Assembly (NCBI RefSeq): GCF_001431425.1
Contig: NZ_LDJG01000028.1
Coordinates: forward strand, 1 to 64,000
Reading direction: 5' to 3'
Length of the DNA stretch: 64,000 nucleotides
Source of the DNA: Stenotrophomonas nitritireducens
GTDB taxonomy: Bacteria; Pseudomonadota; Gammaproteobacteria; Xanthomonadales; Xanthomonadaceae
Below the pieces are notes generated by a model that saw nothing but the letters and a program-made list of their open reading frames with translations, searched no databases and was not told the DNA's origin. Of this stretch, positions 33,056-41,667 are shown in pieces. The position numbers and the translations under genes were made by a program. Each line of letters begins with the position of its first letter. Position 1 is the stretch's first letter.

Positions 33056-33664
33056 ATGAGTCTTGCCAAGAGGGCCGCGTTCATCGGCGTGCTGGCCGTG
33101 TTCCTGCTCACGTGGATCAAGCCGCTGTGGCCGCTGGAGCAGGCCCTGCACAGCTCGCTGAGCGTGGCCGGGCTGGTGGCGCTGTGGTGGATTGACCGGC
33201 GCTGGCCGCTGGGCGCCGGCGCCTTCGCCGCGATCTGCGGCTTCATCGCCCTGCACTGCGTCGGCGCGCGCTGGCTGTATTCCAACGTGCCGTACGAGGC
33301 ATGGCTGCAGGGGCTGGTCGGCTGGTCGCCCGGCGCGGCCTTCGGCTGGCAGCGCAACCATTTCGACCGGCTGATCCACTTCCTCTATGGCGCCTGCTTC
33401 ACCCCGGCGCTGGCCCAGCTGGCACGCCATGCCTGGCCGGCGCTGCGTGGCGGGCAGGCGTTCGCCCTGGCGGTGATGGCGGTCATGTGTTCCAGCCTGG
33501 TCTACGAATGGCTGGAATGGGGCATCGCCCTGGCGCTGTCGCCGGAAGCGGCCGAGGCCTACAACGGCCAGCAGGGCGATGCCTGGGATGCGCATGCCGA
33601 CATGCTGCTGGCCACGATCGGCAGCCTGCTGGCGTGGCCGCTGTCCAGGCGGGCCTGGCGATGA
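33056..33664 (+). CDS. DUF2238 (YjdF-like) membrane protein
   Basis: A 202-residue inner membrane protein with six predicted helices. The conserved family motif is GWQRNHFDRLIHFLYG and, near the C-terminus, QGDAWDAHADMLLATIGSL, both typical of DUF2238/YjdF. Function is not known. Its stop overlaps the ATG of purN by 4 bases, so it is translationally coupled to purine biosynthesis. Confidence 0.87.
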   Translation: MSLAKRAAFIGVLAVFLLTWIKPLWPLEQALHSSLSVAGLVALWWIDRRWPLGAGAFAAICGFIALHCVGARWLYSNVPYEAWLQGLVGWSPGAAFGWQRNHFDRLIHFLYGACFTPALAQLARHAWPALRGGQAFALAVMAVMCSSLVYEWLEWGIALALSPEAAEAYNGQQGDAWDAHADMLLATIGSLLAWPLSRRAWR

Positions 33665-34320
33665 GCGCGCCGGCCCGCATCGCCGTGCTCGCCTCCGGGC
33701 GCGGCAGCAACCTGCAGTGCCTGCTGGACGGCATCGCCACCGGGCAACTGGATGCCCGGATCGCTGGTGTGTTCTCCGACAAACCCGCCGCCGCGGCGCT
33801 GGACAAGGTGGCGCCGGAACTGCGCTGGGCGCGCCCGCCCCGGGACTTCGCCAACCGCGAAGCTTTCGACACCGCGCTCGGCGACGCGGTAGCCGCCTGC
33901 GCGCCGGACTGGATCGTCTGCGCCGGCTACATGCGCATCCTCGGCGCCGGCTTCGTGCAGCGTTTCGCCGGCCGCCTGGTCAACATCCATCCGTCGCTGC
34001 TGCCGCTGCACAAGGGCCTGCATACCCACGCCCGCGCCCTTGAGGCCGGCGACGCGGAGCATGGCGCCAGCGTCCATTTCGTCGTGCCTGAACTGGATGC
34101 CGGCACGGTGATCGCCCAGGCTCGGGTGCCGGTGCTGGCCGGCGACAGCTCCGATACCCTGGCCGCGCGGGTGCTTGCGGTCGAACACCCGCTGCTGCTG
34201 GCGACGGTGCGCCTGCTCATCGAAGGACGCGTAGCTGAACGGGATGGCACGGTCCTGCTCGATGGTCAGTCCCTGTTTAATCCGCTGCGCCTAGATTCCG
34301 CCGGAACGCTGCACCGCTGA
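33661..34320 (+). CDS. purN: Phosphoribosylglycinamide formyltransferase (GART)
   Basis: A 219-residue folate-dependent transferase that formylates GAR in purine synthesis. RIAVLASGRGSNLQCLLDGI is the phosphate loop; YMRILGAGFVQRFAGRLVNI holds the folate-binding segment; HPSLLPLHKGLHTHARALEA carries the catalytic His and the conserved Pro-Ser-Leu-Leu; ASVHFVVPELDAGTVIAQ is the end of the active site with the catalytic Asp. It overlaps the DUF2238 gene (ATGA) and reads with purM. Confidence 0.94.
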   Translation: MSAPARIAVLASGRGSNLQCLLDGIATGQLDARIAGVFSDKPAAAALDKVAPELRWARPPRDFANREAFDTALGDAVAACAPDWIVCAGYMRILGAGFVQRFAGRLVNIHPSLLPLHKGLHTHARALEAGDAEHGASVHFVVPELDAGTVIAQARVPVLAGDSSDTLAARVLAVEHPLLLATVRLLIEGRVAERDGTVLLDGQSLFNPLRLDSAGTLHR

Positions 34321-34382
34321 TCCGCACATGCCGCTGATGCGCAGGCTGGCATGATCCACATCCCACCCGCCTCGACCCGAGC

Positions 34383-35153
34383 ATGACGATCGCCCTCCTC
34401 AAACCGATGCTGCTGGCAAGCCTGCTGACCGCCCTGCCGGTCCTGGCCCAGGAAACGGTGCCCGCCGGTGCAGCGGCCTTGCCGCCGGCAGAGTGGGATC
34501 CGCCGGCGCTGCAGCCGTTCGTCGCCACCTACCAGGCCTTCTACAAGGGCAAGGAGGCCGGCGACGCGACCATGCGCGTGGTCCACGACGATGGCGCCCG
34601 CTGGCGCGTGGACATGGCCGTGCGCGGCCGCCGCGGCTTCGCCGGCGTGCTCGGCCTGAACCTGGAGCAGAGCACGGTCTTCGACAACGAGGGCTCGGTG
34701 TACGTGCCCTTGAGCCAGAGCACGGTGAAGAAGGCGCTGTTCCTCGGCAGGAAGGTCACCGGCACCTACGACTGGCGGGAAGGCACCGCGCAGTGGCAGG
34801 GCGACCTGAAGAAGGAACGCCAGCGCCCGATCCCGCTGCAGCGCGGCGACCAGAGCGCGCTGCTGCTCAACCTGTCGCTGATGCGCGACGCCCGCCCCGG
34901 CCAGCCGCTGCGCTACCGCTACGTGGATGTGGGCCGGGTGCGCCAGTACGAGTACCAGGCCGCCGCCGGCACCGAGACCGTGCAGGTCGGCGACCTCAGC
35001 TACGACGCGCTGCGCGTCTACCGCACCAATGGCGGCAACGACGAAACCATCATGTGGATCGCCAACGGCGTGCCGACCCCCGTGCGCATCCTGCAACGCG
35101 AGGATGGCGAGGACGCCATCGACCTGCGCCTGACCGAATACCAAGGAGCCTGA
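34383..35153 (+). CDS. DUF3108 exported protein (first of a tandem pair)
   Basis: A 256-residue protein with signal peptide (ALLKPMLLASLLTALPVLAQ). The mature part starts with a short linker, then FVATYQAFYKGKEAGDATMR, TGTYDWREGTAQWQGDLKKE and a C-terminal VPTPVRILQREDGEDAIDLR, the DUF3108 pattern. It is probably periplasmic and all-beta. Three bases separate it from the next gene, a paralogue with the same fold; the two share YxA.Y.gxxagxatm, LsQST and the VPvRiLQREgGxDA end. The family usually lies next to purN in gammaproteobacteria. Function is unknown. Confidence 0.87.
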   Translation: MTIALLKPMLLASLLTALPVLAQETVPAGAAALPPAEWDPPALQPFVATYQAFYKGKEAGDATMRVVHDDGARWRVDMAVRGRRGFAGVLGLNLEQSTVFDNEGSVYVPLSQSTVKKALFLGRKVTGTYDWREGTAQWQGDLKKERQRPIPLQRGDQSALLLNLSLMRDARPGQPLRYRYVDVGRVRQYEYQAAAGTETVQVGDLSYDALRVYRTNGGNDETIMWIANGVPTPVRILQREDGEDAIDLRLTEYQGA

Positions 35154-35155
35154 GC

Positions 35156-35839
35156 ATGAAATCCTTCCTGCGCCCCCTTCCGCTGGCGGCCGCGGCCTTC
35201 GCCGCGCTGGCCAGTCTGCCCGCCTTCGCCGTGCAGCCCTTCACCGCCAACTACCAGGCCAGCTACATGGGCCTGCAGGCCAACGGCGTGATGACCCTGG
35301 CCGCGGAGAACGGCGGCAAGTGGCGCTACACGCTGCAGGTCAAGAACCAGCTGGCCGAATTGAGCCAGAGCACCCTGTTCGAAGAACGCAGCGGCCAGTT
35401 GCGCCCGCTGAGCAGCCACGACGCCTCGGTGATTCCGTTCAAGCGCCGCGCGGTCGATGCGCGCTACGACTGGGGCAGCAACCAGGCCACCTGGAGCGGC
35501 GACGTGAAGCCGGAACGGCGCGGACCGGTGGCGTTGCAGAGCGGCGACATGGACGGCCTGCTGATCAACCTGGCCATCGCCCGCGACGTCGCCGCCGGCA
35601 AGCCGCTGAACTACCGGATGGTGGACGACGGCCGGGCCAAGACGCTTTCCTACCGCGTCGTCGGCAAGGAAAACATGACCATCGACGGCAAGACCGTGGA
35701 AGCGACCAAGGTCTCCCGCGTGGATGGCAACAAGGAACAGATCGCCTGGATCGCGCCCGGCATGCCGGTGCCGGTGCGCCTGCTGCAGCGCGAAGGCGGC
35801 AAGGACGCGCTGGACCTGACGATCAAGTCGCTGCGCTGA
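35156..35839 (+). CDS. DUF3108 exported protein (second of a tandem pair)
   Basis: A 227-residue paralogue of the preceding gene. The signal peptide is FLRPLPLAAAAFAALASLPA ending at AFA. FTANYQASYMGLQANGVMTL and DARYDWGSNQATWSGDVKPE mark DUF3108; the end is PVRLLQREGGKDALDLTIKS. It begins 2 bases after the first copy's stop. The two copies probably come from an old duplication, as they agree only in the conserved positions. They may form a pair in the periplasm. Confidence 0.87.
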   Translation: MKSFLRPLPLAAAAFAALASLPAFAVQPFTANYQASYMGLQANGVMTLAAENGGKWRYTLQVKNQLAELSQSTLFEERSGQLRPLSSHDASVIPFKRRAVDARYDWGSNQATWSGDVKPERRGPVALQSGDMDGLLINLAIARDVAAGKPLNYRMVDDGRAKTLSYRVVGKENMTIDGKTVEATKVSRVDGNKEQIAWIAPGMPVPVRLLQREGGKDALDLTIKSLR

Positions 35840-35854
35840 GCCGCGGCAACCCCT

Positions 35855-35921
35855 GTAGGAGCGACTTCAGTCGCGAGGGGCTTCACCGGGAAAGCTTCAT
35901 CGCGACTGAAGTCGCTCCTAC
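35855..35921. repeat. Inverted REP pair
   Basis: GTAGGAGCGACTTCAGTCGC at 35855 faces its inverted copy GCGACTGAAGTCGCTCCTAC ending at 35921; about 27 bases separate them. The long inverted repeat can form one big hairpin between the convergent DUF3108 and sucD genes. Confidence 0.85.
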
Positions 35922-35951
35922 AAAAACAGGAGCAGCGATAGCGCACAAACG

Positions 35952-35974
35952 AAAAGGCCGCCCGGAGGCGGCCT
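35952..35974 (-). terminator. Rho-independent terminator of sucCD
   Basis: GGCCGCC-CGGA-GGCGGCC forms a 7-bp GC stem. On the minus strand a short U run (AAAA at 35952-35955) follows. It lies 24 bases past the sucD stop. Confidence 0.8.
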
Positions 35975-35997
35975 CTCGTTGCGCGTCGCGGCAGGTC

Positions 35998-36873
35998 TTA
36001 CTTGACCAGCTTGGCGATGGCGGCGCCCAGGTCGCCCGGCGAACGGACGGTGACGACGCCAGCGGCTTCCATCGCGGCGAACTTGCCTTCCGCGGTGCCC
36101 TTGCCGCCCGAGGCGATCGCACCGGCGTGGCCCATGCGCTTGCCGGCCGGAGCCGAGGCGCCGGCGATGAAGCCGACGACCGGCTTCTTCACGTGGGCCT
36201 TGATGTACTCCGCACCGGCTTCCTCGGCGTCGCCGCCGATTTCGCCGACCATGATGATGCCTTCGGTCTGCGGGTCTTCGTTGAACAGCTTCAGGCAGTC
36301 GACGAAGTTCAGGCCATTGATCGGGTCACCACCAATGCCGATGCAGGTGGACTGGCCCAGGCCGACTTCGGTGGTCTGCTTGACCGCTTCATAGGTCAGG
36401 GTGCCCGAACGCGACACGATGCCGATCTTGCCCGGCATGTGGATGTGGCCCGGCATGATGCCGATCTTGCACTCGCCCGGGGTGATCACGCCGGGGCAGT
36501 TCGGCCCGATCAGCACGGTATCCGGGTGCGAGCCCTTCAGCACGTTGTCCACGCGCAGCATGTCCAGCACCGGGATGCCTTCGGTGATGCAGACGATGAC
36601 CTTGATGCCGGCGGCCGCGGCTTCCAGGATCGCGTCGGCCGCGAACGGCGGCGGCACGTAGATGACCGACGCGTTGGCGCCGGTGGACTGCACGGCATCG
36701 GCGACGGTGTTGAACACCGGCAGGTCGATGTGGGTGGTGCCGCCCTTGCCCGGGGTGACGCCGCCGACGACCTGGGTGCCGTACTCGATCATCTGGGTGG
36801 CGTGGAAGGTGCCCTGCTGGCCGGTGAAGCCCTGCACGATCACCTTGGTGTTCTTGTTGATCAAAACGCTCAT
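35998..36873 (-). CDS. sucD: Succinyl-CoA synthetase alpha subunit
   Basis: A 291-residue TCA-cycle subunit. [20 protein letters not shown] is the CoA-binding start; [20 protein letters not shown] follows; [20 protein letters not shown] and [18 protein letters not shown] are typical; [20 protein letters not shown] holds the phosphorylated active-site His (GHAGA). It is 23 bases after sucC on the same strand. Confidence 0.96.
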   Translation of the reverse strand: MSVLINKNTKVIVQGFTGQQGTFHATQMIEYGTQVVGGVTPGKGGTTHIDLPVFNTVADAVQSTGANASVIYVPPPFAADAILEAAAAGIKVIVCITEGIPVLDMLRVDNVLKGSHPDTVLIGPNCPGVITPGECKIGIMPGHIHMPGKIGIVSRSGTLTYEAVKQTTEVGLGQSTCIGIGGDPINGLNFVDCLKLFNEDPQTEGIIMVGEIGGDAEEAGAEYIKAHVKKPVVGFIAGASAPAGKRMGHAGAIASGGKGTAEGKFAAMEAAGVVTVRSPGDLGAAIAKLVK

Positions 36874-36896
36874 GGGATTTCCTTCGGTGTCGTGGG

Positions 36897-38069
36897 TCAG
36901 GCGGCGGCGTTCTTGACCGCTTCAACGACCTTCTTGGCGCCGTCGTTGATGTTGTCGGCCGGGATGATGGCCATGCCGCTGTCGCGCAGCAGCTGCTTGC
37001 CTTCTTCCACGTTGGTGCCTTCCAGGCGCACCACGACCGGAACCTTTACGCCCACTTCCTTGACCGCGGCGATGATGCCTTCGGCGATCATGTCGCAGCG
37101 GACGATGCCGCCGAAGATGTTGACGAAGATGCCCTCGACCTTGTCCGAGGACAGGATCAGCTTGAACGCCTCGATCACGCGCTGCTTGTTCGCGCCGCCG
37201 CCCACGTCCAGGAAGTTCGCCGGCTCGCCGCCGTTGAGCTTGATGACGTCCATGGTGGCCATGGCCAGGCCGGCGCCGTTCACCATGCAGCCGATGTTGC
37301 CGTCCATGGTGACGTAGTTGATGTCCAGCTCCGAAGCGGTCACTTCGGTTTCGTCTTCCTGGGACTTGTCGCGCATGGCGACCAGTTCCTTGTGACGGAA
37401 CGCGGCGTTGTCGTCGCTGTTGAACTTGCCGTCCAGCGCGTACAGGTTGCCGTCGTCCAGGATGGCCAGCGGGTTGATCTCAACCAGCGCCAGGTCCTTT
37501 TCGTTGAAGATGCGGTACAGGTTGACCATGATGCTGGCGAACTGGCCGGCCTGCTTGGCGGTCAGGCCCATCTTGAAGCCGATGTCGCGGCCGTGGTAAC
37601 CCTGCACGCCCTCGACGAAGTCCACGTTCAGGGTGTGGATCTTGTCCGGGGTTTCGGCAGCGACCTGCTCGATCTCCATGCCGCCTTCCGAGGAGGCGAT
37701 GAAGCTGATGGTGCGGGTGCCACGATCGACCAGCACCGACAGGTACAGTTCCTTGACGATCTCACCGGCGGTGGTCACCAGCACCAGGTTGATCGGCAGC
37801 TCGACGCCGGCGGTCTGGTAGGTGGCCATCTTGGTGCCGAGCATCTTGGCCGCAGCGGCCTTGACGTCTTCGACGGTCTTGCAGAACTTGACGCCGCCGG
37901 CCTTGCCGCGGCCGCCTGCGTGGATCTGCGCCTTGACCATCCAGGGGCCCTGGCCCAGCGACTGGGCAACTGCTACAGCCTCGTCCGGGGTAGCCGCGAC
38001 CTTGCCGGCCGGAACCGGGATGCCGTATTCGGCAAGCAGCTGTTTTGACTGGTACTCGTGGAAATTCAT
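36897..38069 (-). CDS. sucC: Succinyl-CoA synthetase beta subunit (ADP-forming)
   Basis: A 390-residue ATP-grasp subunit that pairs with Suc[21 protein letters not shown] is the family start; [20 protein letters not shown] is the nucleotide-binding loop; [20 protein letters not shown] holds metal-binding residues; [20 protein letters not shown] and [20 protein letters not shown] complete the fold. The pair is transcribed away from pilS; 259 bases separate the two divergent genes. Confidence 0.96.
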   Translation of the reverse strand: MNFHEYQSKQLLAEYGIPVPAGKVAATPDEAVAVAQSLGQGPWMVKAQIHAGGRGKAGGVKFCKTVEDVKAAAAKMLGTKMATYQTAGVELPINLVLVTTAGEIVKELYLSVLVDRGTRTISFIASSEGGMEIEQVAAETPDKIHTLNVDFVEGVQGYHGRDIGFKMGLTAKQAGQFASIMVNLYRIFNEKDLALVEINPLAILDDGNLYALDGKFNSDDNAAFRHKELVAMRDKSQEDETEVTASELDINYVTMDGNIGCMVNGAGLAMATMDVIKLNGGEPANFLDVGGGANKQRVIEAFKLILSSDKVEGIFVNIFGGIVRCDMIAEGIIAAVKEVGVKVPVVVRLEGTNVEEGKQLLRDSGMAIIPADNINDGAKKVVEAVKNAAA

Positions 38070-38290
38070 GCGTCACCGTGGGAATGGGAACAACCGCCAC
38101 GAGTCCGCAGGGCCATTGGATGGCCTTCCTGCAGGGCGGGCGGGCCCACCATTGTCGCCGACCGCGGCCCGTGGCGCAAAGTAAAGGCCAGCCTGGAACC
38201 ACGAAAAGGGCGGAATCACGCGCCATTTCAGCCACTTGCCGACCGCCGCGCCGGGATGGCCGGCGGCCCGCGGCGGCTCCCGCCCGCACC

Positions 38291-38296
38291 TATACT
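38291..38296 (+). promoter_or_regulatory. Putative -10 element of pilS
   Basis: TATACT at 38291-38296 is the best promoter-like hexamer in the GC-rich gap and would place a start point near 38303, about 26 bases before the TTG start of pilS. No clear -35 is visible. Confidence 0.4.
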
Positions 38297-38328
38297 CCTT
38301 CCTGCCGCCCGTCGCCGGAGCCCTGCAC

Positions 38329-39942
38329 TTGTCTTCCCGTTCCTCGCTGATCGACCGCATCGAATCGATACCGCGGCGCGAGCTCTATTTCTTCGCGCTG
38401 TACCGGGTGCTGATCGCCAGCCTGATCGCGGCGCTGGTGTTCAGCCCGCTGAGCGCGCTGATGAGCGAGGCGCACCATCCCGTGCTGGCGCGCGCGGTCT
38501 CCATCGGCTACCTGCCGGTCGCGCTGGGCCTGCTGGCATGGGGCCGCAACGAGCGCTGGCTGCAGCCGCTGGTGTTCTGGGGGGCAGTGACCGACATCCT
38601 CGCCGCCACCCTGCTCACCCATGCGCTGCCCGGCGCCAGCGCCGGCATCTCGATGACCCTGCTGTTCAACATCTCCGCCGCGGCCATGCTGCTGCCGCTG
38701 TCGCGCGGCATGCTGGTAGCGCTGGTGGCCAGCATCGCCACCGTGGCCGAATTCGGCTGGCGCGAACTGGAGGGCGGCGGGAGCACCCGCACCCTGGCCG
38801 AGCTGGCGATGTTCATCACCAGCTACCTCGCCTTGGCCTGGATCAGCTACCAGATCGGCAACCGCGCCCGCCGCAACCAGCAGCTGGCCGAGCGGCGCGG
38901 CGCCGAGGTCGCCAATCTGTTCGAGATCAACGAGCTGATCATCCGCCGCATGCGCACCGGCGTATTGGTGGTCGATGGCGGCGGCCGCATCGCCCTGGCC
39001 AACGAGGCCGCCGCCGCCCTGCTGGGCGAAGCCGGCGACGGGCTGGCCGGCGGCGAGGCGCGGCTGGGACAGATCGCGCCGGAGCTGGCCCGGCGCCTGC
39101 AGCGCTGGCGCGCCGATTCCAACGGCGAGGAGCTGCCGCTGCAGCTGGCCAACGGCCAGGCCGAAGTACAGCCGCGTTTCGCCCGCCTGCTGGCCGACAG
39201 CGACCAGACCCTGCTGTTCCTGGACGACACCAGCGTGGTCTCGCGCCGCGCCGAGTCGCTGACCCTTTCAACCCTGGGCCGCTTCTCGGCCAGCCTCGCC
39301 CACGAGATCCGCAACCCGCTGGCGGCGATCAACTACGCCACCCAACTGCTGGAGGAATCCAACGACCTGGGCGATGCCGACCGGCGCCTGCTGCAGATCA
39401 TCCACCAGCAGTGCCAGCGCACCAACGGCATCGTCGAGAGCGTGCTGGCGCTGGCCCGCCGCGAGCGCGCCAGCCCCGAAAACCTGGACCTGGCCAGCTT
39501 CGTGCGCCGCTTCGTGCTGGAGTACCGGCAGACGCTGTCCACCGAGACCGATGACGTGGAATCCATCATCCGCGAGTCCTCGGTGCCGGCGCTGATGGAC
39601 CCGCGCCACCTGCACCAGGTCCTGACCGCACTGGTGCACAACGCGCTCAAATACGGCCGCATGGGCGACGAACCGGCGCGGGTGCGGATCCGCGTCGCAT
39701 CTTCCGGCCGCCATGCGGTGATCGACGTGATCGACCGCGGCCCCGGCATCCCCGAGGGAGTGGCCACGCAGTTGTTCCGGCCGTTCTACACCACCTCCGA
39801 ACACGGCACCGGACTGGGCCTATACATCGCCCGCGAGCTGTGCCGGGCCAGCCAGGCGCAGCTGGAATACATCCCGGTACCGACCCGCGGCGCCTGTTTC
39901 CGCATCGTCATGGCCGCGCCGCACGGCGCGTTCGCCGCCTGA
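38329..39942 (+). CDS. pilS: Type IV pilus sensor histidine kinase PilS
   Basis: A 537-residue membrane sensor that controls pilin transcription through PilR. Six hydrophobic helices lie between residues about 20 and 175 (FFALYRVLIASLIAALVFSP is the first), a PAS domain follows (about 195-295), then SLAHEIRNPLAAINYATQLL with phospho-His325 and the ATPase core (DRGPGIPEGVATQLFRPFYT, HGTGLGLYIARELC). I choose TTG 38329, since the conserved SSRSSLIDRIESIPRRELYF begins there and a -10-like hexamer lies just upstream; the open frame continues to ATG 38236 but through the promoter region. pilR follows 62 bases downstream. PilS family members sense pilin subunits in the membrane. Confidence 0.93.
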   Translation: MSSRSSLIDRIESIPRRELYFFALYRVLIASLIAALVFSPLSALMSEAHHPVLARAVSIGYLPVALGLLAWGRNERWLQPLVFWGAVTDILAATLLTHALPGASAGISMTLLFNISAAAMLLPLSRGMLVALVASIATVAEFGWRELEGGGSTRTLAELAMFITSYLALAWISYQIGNRARRNQQLAERRGAEVANLFEINELIIRRMRTGVLVVDGGGRIALANEAAAALLGEAGDGLAGGEARLGQIAPELARRLQRWRADSNGEELPLQLANGQAEVQPRFARLLADSDQTLLFLDDTSVVSRRAESLTLSTLGRFSASLAHEIRNPLAAINYATQLLEESNDLGDADRRLLQIIHQQCQRTNGIVESVLALARRERASPENLDLASFVRRFVLEYRQTLSTETDDVESIIRESSVPALMDPRHLHQVLTALVHNALKYGRMGDEPARVRIRVASSGRHAVIDVIDRGPGIPEGVATQLFRPFYTTSEHGTGLGLYIARELCRASQAQLEYIPVPTRGACFRIVMAAPHGAFAA

Positions 39943-40004
39943 TCCGGATGCAGGCCGGGCGCCGAAGATGACGTCCAGCCTCGGACTCGGCTATCGTTTT
40001 CAAC

Positions 40005-41372
40005 ATGAACGTGACGCATAGCGCGCTGGTCGTCGACGACGAGCGGGACATCCGCGAACTCCTGGTCCTGACCCTGGGCAGGATGGGACTGCGCATCAGC
40101 ACCGCCGCCAACCTGGCCGAGGCCCGCGAACTGCTGGCCAGCAACAGCTTCGACCTGTGCCTGACCGACATGCGCCTGCCCGACGGCAACGGCATCGAAC
40201 TGGTCACCGAGATCGCACGCGATCACCCGCGCACGCCGGTGGCCATGATCACCGCCTTCGGCAGCATGGACCTGGCGGTGGAGGCATTGAAGGCCGGCGC
40301 CTTCGACTTCGTCAGCAAGCCGGTGGACATCGGCGTGCTGCGCGGCATGGTCAAGCACGCGCTGGAACTCAACAACAGCGAGCGCACCGCGCCGCCGGCG
40401 CCGCCGGAGAGCGCTTCGCGCCTGCTCGGCGACTCGCAGGCAATGGCCGACCTGCGCACCACCATCGCCAAGGTCGCGCGCAGCCAGGCGCCGGTCTACA
40501 TCGTCGGCGAGTCCGGCGTCGGCAAGGAGCTGGTCGCACGCACCATCCACGACCAGGGCGGGCGCGCGGCCGGGCCGTTCATCCCGGTCAACTGCGGCGC
40601 CATCCCCGGCGAGTTGATGGAGAGCGAGTTCTTCGGCCACAAGAAGGGCAGCTTCACCGGCGCGCATGCCGACAAGCCCGGACTGTTCCAGGCCGCGCAT
40701 GGCGGCACCCTGTTCCTGGACGAAGTGGCCGAACTGCCGCTGCAGATGCAGGTCAAGCTGCTGCGCGCGATCCAGGAGAAATCCGTACGCCCGGTCGGCT
40801 CGGCCACCGAAGTGCCGGTGGACGTGCGCATCCTGTCGGCCACGCACAAGGACCTGGCCGTGCTGGTACAGGACGGTCGTTTCCGCCACGACCTGTACTA
40901 CCGCATCAACGTCATCGAACTGCGCGTGCCGCCGCTGCGCGAGCGCCGCGGCGACCTGCCGCAGCTGGCGGCGGCCATCCTCAGCCGGCTGGCTCGTTCG
41001 CAGCAGCTGCCCACGCCGCTGCTCTCGCCCTCGGCGCTGGACGCGCTGGCCGGCCATGCCTTCCCCGGCAACGTGCGCGAACTGGAGAACGTGCTGGAAC
41101 GCGCGCTCGCCCTGGTCGATGGCGACAGCATCGGCGCCAGCGACCTGCGCCTGCCGGCGCCGCGCACCGATGCATCCATGGCCACCGAAGAAGCCGTGGC
41201 CGACATCGAAGCCGGCAATGCCGCCCTTCCCTCCTATATCGAACAGATGGAACGCGCGGCCATCCAGAAGGCACTGGAAGAGAACCGCTGGAACCGGACC
41301 CGCACCGCGGCGCAGCTGGGCATCACCTTCCGGGCGCTGCGCTACAAGCTCAAGAAGCTCGGGATGGATTGA
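40005..41372 (+). CDS. pilR: Sigma-54 dependent response regulator PilR
   Basis: A 455-residue NtrC-type activator. The receiver (1-120) has VVDDERD and phospho-Asp55 in [11 protein letters not shown]; the AAA+ domain (about 142-370) has Walker [17 protein letters not shown], the sigma-54 contact loop [20 protein letters not shown] (GSFTGA instead of the usual GAFTGA) and Walker [14 protein letters not shown]; a Fis-type HTH ends the protein ([19 protein letters not shown]). It activates pilin genes from -24/-12 promoters; the two consensus ones in this window (57627, 58269) lie 16-18 kb away. Confidence 0.94.
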   Translation: MNVTHSALVVDDERDIRELLVLTLGRMGLRISTAANLAEARELLASNSFDLCLTDMRLPDGNGIELVTEIARDHPRTPVAMITAFGSMDLAVEALKAGAFDFVSKPVDIGVLRGMVKHALELNNSERTAPPAPPESASRLLGDSQAMADLRTTIAKVARSQAPVYIVGESGVGKELVARTIHDQGGRAAGPFIPVNCGAIPGELMESEFFGHKKGSFTGAHADKPGLFQAAHGGTLFLDEVAELPLQMQVKLLRAIQEKSVRPVGSATEVPVDVRILSATHKDLAVLVQDGRFRHDLYYRINVIELRVPPLRERRGDLPQLAAAILSRLARSQQLPTPLLSPSALDALAGHAFPGNVRELENVLERALALVDGDSIGASDLRLPAPRTDASMATEEAVADIEAGNAALPSYIEQMERAAIQKALEENRWNRTRTAAQLGITFRALRYKLKKLGMD

Positions 41373-41440
41373 GCCCACCCGCTTGCCGGGCCACACCCGG
41401 CGCGCACAACCAAACAGCAGCACGGGGGACGCCCTGCCGG

Positions 41441-41640
41441 GGCACTACCGCGCAGGCCCCGCCGGGTGGTGCCCGACGCTACAGCTCCCCGCCATCCTGT
41501 AGAGCGGGGCAAAGCCCCGCTGGAGCTTTCCCGCGCAAGCCCCGCCGGGCGCTGCCCGGCGCTACAGCCCCCGCCATCCTGTAGAGCGGGGCAACGCCCC
41601 GCTGGAGCCCTCCCGGCCAACCCCGCCGGGGTATCACCAT
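41441..41640. repeat. REP cluster with period of about 82 bp
   Basis: GCCATCCTGTAGAGCGGGGC recurs at 41491 and 41573 (82 bases apart), each followed by an inverted CCGGGC..GCCCGGCGCTAC module. It fills the gap between the convergent pilR and histidine kinase genes. Confidence 0.8.
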
Positions 41641-41667
41641 CATGCTCCGCCACTGGAGCGCCTCGAC

